From contig JAUWOI010000165.1 in assembly GCA_030612185.1 (NCBI GenBank), positions 1 through 8,580 of the forward strand: a DNA stretch of 8,580 bases, given 5' to 3'. Shown one piece after another: positions 1 to 5,404 of the stretch. The translations under genes were made by a program, and so were the position numbers. The first letter of the stretch is position 1. Every line of letters begins with the position of its first letter. Source of the stretch: Anaerolineae bacterium. GTDB taxonomy: Bacteria > Chloroflexota > Anaerolineae > B4-G1. The notes beneath the pieces are model-generated. The model saw only the letters and a program-made list of their open reading frames with translations, searched no databases and had not been told where the DNA came from.

Positions 1-569
1 GTGAGGATGGAAGTGGGTGTGGGAGTAGGGGTGAATGTGGGTATGGGAGTGTGGGTGGATGTTGGTGTGGGAGTGTGGGTGGATGTAGGACTGGCAGTAA
101 TAGTGGCGGACGGGGAGGAGATGGCCACCAGCGCAGCCAGCGCCGGCAGATCGCTCAACGGGGACCAGACGAAGATGCTCCCTATGAGAATGACGAGGAG
201 GCCCAAGACGATCAAGAAACCAGGTTTTTGGGAAAAAACCTGGTTTCTGATCCGCCGCCAGTGGGACACTGTCACCGTTGACGTGGGCCAGGGCGGCGGT
301 TTTGGGGGCGCGGGGGAGGTCACACGGTGGCGGGCCCAGCGTAGAGCAGCGTGAGCGCGAGGGTTGCGTGGGTCGCAGGTCAGCGCGCGAACGATGTAGG
401 CCAGACCGGCGCGGGGGTCATCGCTCAACCACGCCAACCACAGCAAGGCGGGTATGTTGGTGGGATCGAATATCAGCGCGGCACGGAATTTGCGTCGCGC
501 TTTGGCCTGCTCACCAGCGCGGGCTGCGACCTGACCATCCCGTAATAGTGCAGCGACACGGTTTTCCAT
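1..569 (-). CDS. TPR - single TM helix - Thr/Pro-rich linker protein (C-terminus beyond the window)
   Basis: This minus-strand frame is open from ATG at 569 to the left edge, 189 codons with no stop. Residues ~4-80 read as two TPR-like helical hairpins (AARAGEQAKARRKFRAAL, then LAYIVRALTCDPRNPRAHAAL). A Pro-rich stretch and a basic segment (HWRRIRNQ) follow at 85-110. One hydrophobic helix lies at ~118-135 (FLIVLGLLVILIGSIFVW), and a Thr/Pro/Ser linker from ~152 on (THTPTPTSTHTPIPTF). The layout suggests a cytoplasmic TPR domain, one membrane pass and a stalk that presents an unseen outer domain. The start fits the usual beginning of such TPR proteins, although no good Shine-Dalgarno precedes it and an in-frame TGA lies at 605-603. 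A palindrome at 210-252 encodes the residues just before the helix. The function of the missing part is unknown. It is the last gene seen of the leftward gene row. Confidence 0.8.
   Translation of the reverse strand, partial: MENRVAALLRDGQVAARAGEQAKARRKFRAALIFDPTNIPALLWLAWLSDDPRAGLAYIVRALTCDPRNPRAHAALRWARHRVTSPAPPKPPPWPTSTVTVSHWRRIRNQVFSQKPGFLIVLGLLVILIGSIFVWSPLSDLPALAALVAISSPSATITASPTSTHTPTPTSTHTPIPTFTPTPTPTSIL
45..86. repeat. 18-bp direct repeat in the Thr/Pro linker
   Basis: GGGAGTGTGGGTGGATGT occurs at 45-62 and again at 69-86, a 24-bp period. On the minus strand it encodes repeated Thr/Ser/His/Pro residues of the linker. Such arrays usually grow by slippage, so linker length may vary between strains (inference). 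Confidence 0.8.
210..252. repeat. 43-bp imperfect palindrome inside the TPR-TM gene
   Basis: The left arm (210-229) and right arm (234-252) are reverse complements apart from one extra A in the left arm, with a 4-nt loop at 230-233. The core is GAAACCAGGTTTTT facing AAAAACCTGGTTTC. In the gene it encodes about residues 107-120 (RNQVFSQKPGFLI) directly before and into the membrane helix. The length and near perfection of the arms suggest a REP-like element rather than chance. Confidence 0.8.
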
Positions 570-591
570 TTCCCAATCTACCAGCCGCCCG

Positions 592-672
592 TCAGAACTC
601 CCTCAGTCGCTCCGCCAGTTGTTGCGGCGTGTCTGCCACAATGACATCTTGCACCTCCCACGCCAAACTCAC
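592..672 (-). CDS. Possible 26-aa leader ORF or displaced start upstream of the TPR-TM gene
   Basis: A frame open from 693 could start at GTG 672 and ends with TGA at 594-592, 22 bp before the TPR gene's ATG. Its residues (EVQDVIVADTPQQLAERLRE) look protein-like. A different frame, the one used by the TPR gene, has ATG at 647 behind a strong GGAGG (659-655) but stops after 14 codons at 605-603. The stretch could be a leader peptide, the remains of an N-terminus lost by frameshift, or nothing. I do not recognise it and assign no function. Confidence 0.25.
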   Translation of the reverse strand: MSLAWEVQDVIVADTPQQLAERLREF

Positions 673-692
673 GTGAAAACTGAAGGGAGTAT

Positions 693-713
693 CTTACTAC
701 TAACTACTACTGC
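693..713. repeat. Short 7-bp-period repeat between genes
   Basis: CTTACTA, CTAACTA and CTACTGC follow each other with a 7-bp period across the stop codon (TAG, 709-707) of the metallopeptidase. The word resembles the CTAA-containing heptads at 2747 and 5362. Confidence 0.5.
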
Positions 714-2731
714 CCCTCAATCTCGTAACTGTACGACGCTATCTCGGTCGTCACAGGTGCTAGGCCCGAGATGGTGACCACGGCCCGATCCGTGCGGCTA
801 TCCAACGGGATGGCCCACTCACCTGTTTGATCTTCGTGCAGTTCCAGCCGCTGCACTCTCGTCTCGGGGCCGAAGAGGATGAGTTGCACCAGCCAGCGCT
901 GAGATAGCACATTGGTGTGACGGATGAAGCCGGCCGGCTCCCACCCATCCGACAGGCTCAGAGCAGGCCCGTCCTCGTCCTTCTCGAAATCGCTGAAATA
1001 GCCGATTTCGGGGATGGCGACGTCGTCCAGGACGAAGCCGGGACGGTTGACCGCGTCGTCAGTGATGTACTCGAAACGGATCAACACCTCCTGCCCAGTA
1101 TACGGGGAAATATCCACCCGTTCCTGGATCCATTCCGGTGTTTCCTCATTACCGCTCCTGCCGGTATAGGCCCAGCCGAAGGAGTTCCCATTGGGGTTAG
1201 TAGGTGTGCCGGAGGGAGTGGTGAGGATTTCCCAGGTCTTCCCTCCGTCGGTGCTAATCTCCACGTAGGCGTAGTCCCAGTCTTCCTCCACGTCGTACCA
1301 GGTCCAGAATTCCAGCGTGGCCTCGTTCACACCAGATAGATCAAAGGCCCGCGTCAGGTACATATCCGAGTCGTCGCCCCGGTTCGACCACCAGACGTAG
1401 CGCCCGCTGTGGGCAGTGGTATCCATCAGGCCGACCTGGGTGGAGCCGGTGAAGCGAAAGGTCAGTGGCTGCTCGCCGCGCAGTTCGACATAATCGGTAC
1501 CGTGCTGGTGTACGGTACTGCTCTTGGAGACGGGGTAGTCCCCGTCGTAGTAAGTGGTTTCGATGTCGAAGGAGGGTGGGTCAATCTCCCCGTAGCCGTA
1601 GCGCCCGTCGACGATGTAGGGGTCATCCAGCAGGTTAGCGACGATCCAGTCAGCGAAGAAGTCCTCGTAGGTCAGCCCAGTGCCCAGTTCCTCCAGCACG
1701 GCCTCCACGCTGGCGAAGGAGTTCTCGGGGTGGGCAACCAGTGCCTGGGTGGCCTCCGGGCCAAGGCGGTCGAGGAAATAGGAGGTGAAAAGGTACCCCG
1801 CGCCGTAATTGGCCCCTGCCGCCCCTGGGCCCTCGGGCCAGGAGTTCAGTTGCGTATCCGGCTCCATAGCAAATGTCCAGTCGGAGCCACCGGTATCAAA
1901 GTCGTTCAAGTACATCGCCAATTCGGAGAAACCCTCGTTCAGCCAGGTCTCTTCGTTGCGGTCGTTGTACCAGTGAATCATGTGCTGGAACTCGTGAGCC
2001 AGCACGCCGTTGTAGAAATCGTTATTGACGGTCACGTTTTCGATGTTGATGTAAAACATCTCCAGTTCGTTGGAATCGTCGCGCACGGCAGAGACAAATT
2101 CATCTGCGCTGGAGTAGTAGCCGGCGATGGAGCCTCCCAGGCCGCGGGCGTGGAGGATGGAAACGTGGGGGTCGTTATCCACACCGGGAGTCCACACGGA
2201 GCCGAAGAAAGCACGGTAGGTGGGATAGGTGTGCTCCTCGAACAGGTCTGCCGCAGCGATCAGGTCGTCCCGGTCGAAGCGCGCCCCCTCCTCGATCCAC
2301 ATGTACAAGTGCTTGGTCTTGTACTCCAGGATAGCGTAGACGTCGAACTGTTCGTCGGTGTCCACGTTGGAGGCGCGGAAGAGGCGGCGGGTACCGGTAG
2401 GATAGTTGGGGGAGCCCTCTGGATTGACGGTGCGCGGGATGCCAGGGGGCAGGCCACGCAACCGAATCGCCAGTTCGTGCAGGTCACGCATCGGCACGTC
2501 GGTCGTCTCCAGCAGTTCCTCCGTCTCGGCTCCAATGTCGCCCGCAGGTTCGCGGGTAATGGCAGGGATGGGCTCAGGGGTGGAAGTGTGGGAGTAGGGT
2601 ATGGGGGTGCTGAAGATCAGCGTAGGCTCAAAGAACTTCTCCAGATCCCAATCGAAGTTGCCGCAGCAGCAACAACTTGCCGCTGCCAGCAGGGTGGCCG
2701 CAGCAATCAGTGTAGCGAGTGTACGATGCAT
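707..2731 (-). CDS. Secreted HEXXH metallopeptidase (M30/hyicolysin-like gluzincin) with InhA-like C-terminal beta-domain
   Basis: This 674-aa protein has an N-terminal hydrophobic export signal (1-19) followed by four cysteines in a row (20-23). The signal is either lipoprotein-like or Sec-type; the residues before the first Cys (AAS) make a weak lipobox. A Ser/Thr/Pro stretch at 40-60 suggests a linker. The catalytic core carries HEFQH at 246-250, with the two zinc histidines and the general-base Glu, and WLNEGFSE with E266 as likely third ligand, an arrangement like M30 and M1 gluzincins. Residues ~435-575 (LEFWTWYDVEEDWDYAYVEI, VDISPYTGQEVLIRFEYITD, GFVLDDVAI) match the beta-sandwich seen in immune inhibitor A-like peptidases. 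It probably degrades extracellular protein. The start is supported by AAGGAG at 2742-2737, 5 nt before ATG. The exact MEROPS family is inferred. Confidence 0.88.
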   Translation of the reverse strand: MHRTLATLIAAATLLAAASCCCCGNFDWDLEKFFEPTLIFSTPIPYSHTSTPEPIPAITREPAGDIGAETEELLETTDVPMRDLHELAIRLRGLPPGIPRTVNPEGSPNYPTGTRRLFRASNVDTDEQFDVYAILEYKTKHLYMWIEEGARFDRDDLIAAADLFEEHTYPTYRAFFGSVWTPGVDNDPHVSILHARGLGGSIAGYYSSADEFVSAVRDDSNELEMFYINIENVTVNNDFYNGVLAHEFQHMIHWYNDRNEETWLNEGFSELAMYLNDFDTGGSDWTFAMEPDTQLNSWPEGPGAAGANYGAGYLFTSYFLDRLGPEATQALVAHPENSFASVEAVLEELGTGLTYEDFFADWIVANLLDDPYIVDGRYGYGEIDPPSFDIETTYYDGDYPVSKSSTVHQHGTDYVELRGEQPLTFRFTGSTQVGLMDTTAHSGRYVWWSNRGDDSDMYLTRAFDLSGVNEATLEFWTWYDVEEDWDYAYVEISTDGGKTWEILTTPSGTPTNPNGNSFGWAYTGRSGNEETPEWIQERVDISPYTGQEVLIRFEYITDDAVNRPGFVLDDVAIPEIGYFSDFEKDEDGPALSLSDGWEPAGFIRHTNVLSQRWLVQLILFGPETRVQRLELHEDQTGEWAIPLDSRTDRAVVTISGLAPVTTEIASYSYEIEGQ

Positions 2732-2734
2732 CGT
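2723..2734. repeat. 12-bp perfect palindrome on the peptidase start codon
   Basis: ACGATGCATCGT reads the same on both strands and contains the peptidase start codon (2731-2729). It may be a small operator or simple chance; no second copy was noticed in the window. Confidence 0.4.
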
Positions 2735-2746
2735 GTCTCCTTGAAC

Positions 2747-2809
2747 AGTTAGCGATTAGCAATCATCAGTGACCATCATAACCGCTAACATCTAGTGGCT
2801 AACGGCTAA
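2747..2809. repeat. Degenerate 7-bp tandem repeat array
   Basis: Nine consecutive heptads can be read here, including AGTTAGC, GATTAGC, CCGCTAA, TGGCTAA and CGGCTAA. The array fills the gap between the receiver-ParA gene and the metallopeptidase gene and runs into the 3' end of the former (stop TAG 2801-2799). It resembles the heptamer short tandem repeats known from cyanobacteria (analogy only). It lies in the likely 5' leader of the peptidase mRNA. Confidence 0.6.
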
Positions 2810-3932
2810 GTGCCTGGGCCAATCCCTGCACAGCCTGCGCCAACGGTGAACTGGGACTATGGAGAACCAGCGGGGTTCCTTGTGTCAGTGCCTGCGCCTG
2901 AGCCGGATCGAACGGGACGGTCCACATCGGCGACCGTTTGAGCGCGCGCTCAATCACTCCAGTCGGCCACTGGGGCTCCGGCGTGTTCTGGTTGAGGATG
3001 ATCTGAAGTTTAGCCGACCACTGCTTGAGAGCACGCAGTGTGCCGATGGTCGTCTGGATCGAGGGGGCCTCGGCGGTAACCACCAACCCCACAACCTGGG
3101 CTGCCTCCAGAGCCGCTATCGTCACCTCACTCAGAACCGACGGTGTATCCACGACAATGATGGCGAACCGCTGCTGCAGAATCTCAAACGTCGTTTGCAC
3201 CACTGTTTGTGGCAATCCCTGTCCCACGACGGGGAAAACCGGCGACGCCAGTACCCGTAGCCCAGAAGCGTGTTTCAGGAGGCTTCCCTCGACGACCTCT
3301 GTATTGAGAACACTGGCCTGGACGAGGTCAGACCAGTTGGGCTCGGGGCGCAGGCCTAGTTGCAGCGCCACGTGTCCCGACGAAGGGCAGAGGTCTACTA
3401 GACAGGCCGCTTCACCCCCTTCAGTCCCTCCGATGGGGGGGAAGTTACCCTTGGTCTGGGCCAGCGTCGCTGCCAGGTTGACCGCCAGCGTGGTGACGCC
3501 GACGCCACCGCGCAGACTCAGCAAAACGATTGTCCTTGCGAGCAAGGGCGATTTTGCCGCCGGGCTTTTGGCCAACAGGGCGTTGACCCGCCCCAGCAAC
3601 TCCATCACCGCCACCGGTTTGACTATGTAATCGTCAGCGCCAGCGTCCAATGCGGCCTGCTGATCCACGAGTTGGCCCCGCGCTGTGAGGACGATGATCG
3701 GGACAGAGGCCGTGGAGGGATTAGCGCGCAGTTGGCGACAAACTTCGTAGCCGCTTACGCCGGGCATCATCACGTCAACGATTGCCAGGTCAGGCGGGTC
3801 GGCCAGGGCTTTGGCCAGCCCGTCTGCGCCGTCAGCACTGAGCATGGCCTGATGTCCCCCGCGCTGCTCCAGCAGCTGGCGGATCATCCCCAGAAGTTCA
3901 GCGTTGTCGTCAATGACCAGTATATTCGCCAT
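2799..3932 (-). CDS. Response-regulator receiver fused to CpaE/TadZ-like ParA-family ATPase domain
   Basis: This 377-aa cytoplasmic protein has a complete receiver domain at ~1-120: acidic pair D8/D9, phospho-acceptor D53, T83 and K105. After a short linker comes a ParA/MinD-type fold (~132-377) with the P-loop position RGGVGVTT (141-148), the A'-like LVDLCPSSGHVAL (178-190) and the Walker-B-like IIVVDTP (258-264). CpaE/TadZ proteins have this order and place Tad pilus machinery at a cell site, but no tad gene is visible here. The P-loop lysine is Val (146) and the ParA signature lysine is Arg (141), so ATP hydrolysis is doubtful. An 11-residue in-frame stretch (GNFPPIGGTEG, 162-172) looks inserted. 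ATG at 3932 lies 6 bp after the stop of the 173-aa gene, with GGAGG upstream inside that gene's end. The two are almost certainly cotranscribed. Confidence 0.88.
   Translation of the reverse strand: MANILVIDDNAELLGMIRQLLEQRGGHQAMLSADGADGLAKALADPPDLAIVDVMMPGVSGYEVCRQLRANPSTASVPIIVLTARGQLVDQQAALDAGADDYIVKPVAVMELLGRVNALLAKSPAAKSPLLARTIVLLSLRGGVGVTTLAVNLAATLAQTKGNFPPIGGTEGGEAACLVDLCPSSGHVALQLGLRPEPNWSDLVQASVLNTEVVEGSLLKHASGLRVLASPVFPVVGQGLPQTVVQTTFEILQQRFAIIVVDTPSVLSEVTIAALEAAQVVGLVVTAEAPSIQTTIGTLRALKQWSAKLQIILNQNTPEPQWPTGVIERALKRSPMWTVPFDPAQAQALTQGTPLVLHSPSSPLAQAVQGLAQALSR
3411..3452. repeat. G/C-run hairpin-like insert in the receiver-ParA gene
   Basis: On the plus strand CTTCACCCCC (3410-3419) can pair imperfectly with GGGGGGGAAG (3435-3444). 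On the minus strand similar words flank the stretch (AAGGGTAA from 3452, AAGGGGGTGAA from 3421). Lining up their T at 3447 and 3414 leaves 33 bp between, which is 11 codons. Removing it would give a normal-looking join (AQTK-GEAACLVDL). It is a probable small repeat-derived insertion. Confidence 0.45.
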
Positions 3933-3938
3933 GCCAGG

Positions 3939-4460
3939 CTATTCCTCCTCCACCCAGAAGGCCCCGATGTGGTCTTTGTTGACCAGGATCGTACCACCGG
4001 TGAAAGCGACGTCTGGATGCAGCGAGGACCGCATCTGACCATCGAGGATAGGGGTAAAGTCATCTGTGCCGCTGGTGAGTACTGTGCGCAGGTCTAATCT
4101 ACCCGATAGGCGCAGGTAACCTTCGATCTCGAAAGATGGGACGGTGAAGAAGACTTTGCGCAGGTAGGTGCCGAGATAACTGCCGTATGTGTATTCTCGT
4201 GGCAACCCATCTTCCTGGAGGACAACGACGATGGCGGTGACATTATTCTTGCAGAGGACAGAACTGGCATGGCTGGCGGTGATGTCCGCAGGATGTTCGA
4301 TGTTGGAGACGTAGGCGTCCTCAAGTTGAAGGAATGCCGTGGTGTGGTTGTTGAGTTGGTCGGCCAGTTTCTGATGACGCACGTCCACGCGGCCGGATAT
4401 GCGGTAACTATGGGTGAAAAAGTCCGCTACCAGCCAAGTGGTACGCAACTGTTCTTCCAT
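3939..4460 (-). CDS. Uncharacterised 173-aa protein with an internal duplication, coupled to the receiver-ParA gene
   Basis: I do not recognise the family with confidence. No signal peptide or membrane helix is visible, so it is probably cytoplasmic. Two half-repeats can be seen: YRISGRVDVRHQKLADQL (19-36) and YLRLSGRLDLRTVL (114-127). Each is followed by a stretch with Phe/Leu/Asp, then Pro, then a beta-rich ending (TAIVVVLQED; GGTILVNKDHIGAFWVEE), which suggests two copies of a small beta-domain. AAAGGA lies about 8 nt before ATG 4460. The gene ends 6 bp before the receiver-ParA start, so the products may act together, perhaps as an effector or adaptor. That is inference from spacing. A 149-bp gap separates it from lepB. 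Confidence 0.75.
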   Translation of the reverse strand: MEEQLRTTWLVADFFTHSYRISGRVDVRHQKLADQLNNHTTAFLQLEDAYVSNIEHPADITASHASSVLCKNNVTAIVVVLQEDGLPREYTYGSYLGTYLRKVFFTVPSFEIEGYLRLSGRLDLRTVLTSGTDDFTPILDGQMRSSLHPDVAFTGGTILVNKDHIGAFWVEEE

Positions 4461-4609
4461 CGCAGGGTTCCTTTCGTCGGCCAGTACTGGATTGAAGAGC
4501 CGGTACCAGGTTCAGTCTCGGCCTGGGCACAGCCGCTTACGGCGCTGCCTTTTCCCTTCCTTTCAGTTGGGGACCTGCTCCACGCTCCTTCATAATCTAA
4601 TCTCATAAT
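4461..4609. other. Intergenic gap between lepB and the 173-aa gene
   Basis: I see no convincing ORF, promoter or intrinsic terminator here. It holds a 10-bp perfect palindrome (CCAGTACTGG, 4481-4490), a GCCG/CGGC mini-hairpin, and part of the 13-bp tandem duplication at the lepB end. Confidence 0.5.
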
Positions 4610-4616
4610 CTAATCT
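4591..4616. repeat. 13-bp tandem duplication at the 3' end of lepB
   Basis: CATAATCTAATCT is present at 4591-4603 and exactly repeated at 4604-4616. The second copy spans the lepB stop codon (TAG, 4612-4610). It probably arose by slippage. Confidence 0.9.
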
Positions 4617-5233
4617 TCCTGATCCACAGGCTCCGGGAAGGTGTAGTGTGACATCAGACTCCACTCCTCTGGCGGCCAGTAGCAGAGCCACGCCTTTCCG
4701 ACGATATTCTCCTCTGGGAGCACTCCCCAAGTGTGCGAGTCGCTGGAGTTACCGCGATTGTCTCCTAGAACAAAGTACTCCCCGTCCCCCAGGTTCCACG
4801 CGCCGGAATAAAATCCGGGGTTAGCAATGTAGGGCTCCTCAATGAGGGTGCCATCCACCCACATCTCCCCGCCCCGAATCTCCACCTGTTCCCCTGGCAA
4901 TCCCGTGATGCGCTTGATGTAGTCCTCGGCAGGGCTATTGGGGGGGTGGAAAACAATGATATCTCCCCGTTCCGGCGGATGGATCCAATAGGTCAGTTTG
5001 CTGATCACCATGTACTGCCCATTGTGCAGCGTCTGCTCCATACTGGAGCCACGCACCTGAAAGCGACCCGTGGCCGTGTTGAGGATCAGGAAGATGATGG
5101 CTGTTAATAAAACGGTCTCCAGGACTTCGCGCAGCAGTGAACGACCACCGAAGGCACGGGCGAGGGAAATCCGTTCGTCATCCGGGGGATAAACGTGCTC
5201 AGGCTGCGCTTCTCCGAGTTGAGGTTCCTCCAA
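4610..5233 (-). CDS. lepB: Signal peptidase I
   Basis: This S26 membrane serine protease removes signal peptides from exported proteins. With a TTG start at 5233 it has 207 residues: a cytoplasmic N-terminus, one membrane helix at ~38-52 (VLLTAIIFLILN), then the periplasmic/outer catalytic domain. The nucleophile S64 is in GSSMEQTL, the general-base K107 in DYIKRITGLPGE, and the conserved box GDNRGNSSDS lies at ~158-167. The frame is open upstream to an ATG at 5383, but that start lies upstream of a consensus promoter (5267-5295) and its 50 extra residues do not look like a LepB N-terminus. AAAGGAG lies 4 nt before TTG 5233, giving a ~27-nt leader. The secreted peptidase and TPR-TM protein nearby are possible clients, which is not specific evidence of linkage. 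Confidence 0.95.
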   Translation of the reverse strand: MEEPQLGEAQPEHVYPPDDERISLARAFGGRSLLREVLETVLLTAIIFLILNTATGRFQVRGSSMEQTLHNGQYMVISKLTYWIHPPERGDIIVFHPPNSPAEDYIKRITGLPGEQVEIRGGEMWVDGTLIEEPYIANPGFYSGAWNLGDGEYFVLGDNRGNSSDSHTWGVLPEENIVGKAWLCYWPPEEWSLMSHYTFPEPVDQED

Positions 5234-5266
5234 TGATCTCCTTTCACTCCTGGGCGTAATACGTGC

Positions 5267-5295
5267 ATTATAGTACAGGTGCGGAAGGGATGCAA
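5267..5295 (-). promoter_or_regulatory. sigma70-type promoter of lepB
   Basis: On the minus strand a -35 TTGCAT (5295-5290) and a perfect -10 TATAAT (5272-5267) are separated by exactly 17 bp. Transcription would start near 5260, between the upstream ATG at 5383 and the TTG start at 5233. This decides the lepB start. Confidence 0.8.
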
Positions 5296-5315
5296 ACCGA
5301 GATGATCGTGCTATG

Positions 5316-5344
5316 TTGACTTTTCCCCGCTTCCCCAGTACAAT
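5316..5344 (+). promoter_or_regulatory. sigma70-type promoter of the receiver-Roadblock gene and tpiA
   Basis: TTGACT (5316-5321) and TACAAT (5339-5344) have a 17-bp spacer. The transcript would begin near 5351 and carry the heptad repeats in its leader before ATG 5405. The -35 boxes of this promoter and of the lepB promoter are 20 bp apart, back to back, so one bound regulator could affect both. Confidence 0.8.
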
Positions 5345-5361
5345 GGAAACAAGCACCAAGG

Positions 5362-5403
5362 CCAATCGCTGACCGCTAACCACTGGCCGCTAGGTGAGTG
5401 ACT
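5362..5403. repeat. Degenerate 7-bp tandem repeat array in the 5' leader
   Basis: Six heptads can be read: CCAATCG, CTGACCG, CTAACCA, CTGGCCG, CTAGGTG, AGTGACT. They end next to the ATG at 5405 and include the probable Shine-Dalgarno sequence (AGGTGAG). The CTAA-type words are shared with the array at 2747-2809. Confidence 0.55.
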
Positions 5404-5404
5404 G

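Noticed and set aside
1..354. Plus-strand Gly/Val-rich open frame at the left edge
   Set aside because: The opposite strand encodes TPR repeats, a membrane helix and a Thr/Pro linker; the GVGVGV pattern is the antisense of that linker.
278..676. Arg-rich plus-strand open frame
   Set aside because: Antisense to the TPR domain; the composition is typical of a GC-rich shadow frame.
1409..2752. 447-codon plus-strand open frame
   Set aside because: It lies opposite the metallopeptidase, whose active-site motifs, export signal and ribosome site are clear; the plus-strand translation is Val/Gly-rich with no domain.
2747..2809. CRISPR-like array
   Set aside because: Units are 7 bp, degenerate and without spacers; this is a short tandem repeat.
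5234..5383. Upstream ATG extension of lepB
   Set aside because: A consensus promoter lies inside it and the residues do not resemble a LepB N-terminus; TTG at 5233 has a ribosome site.
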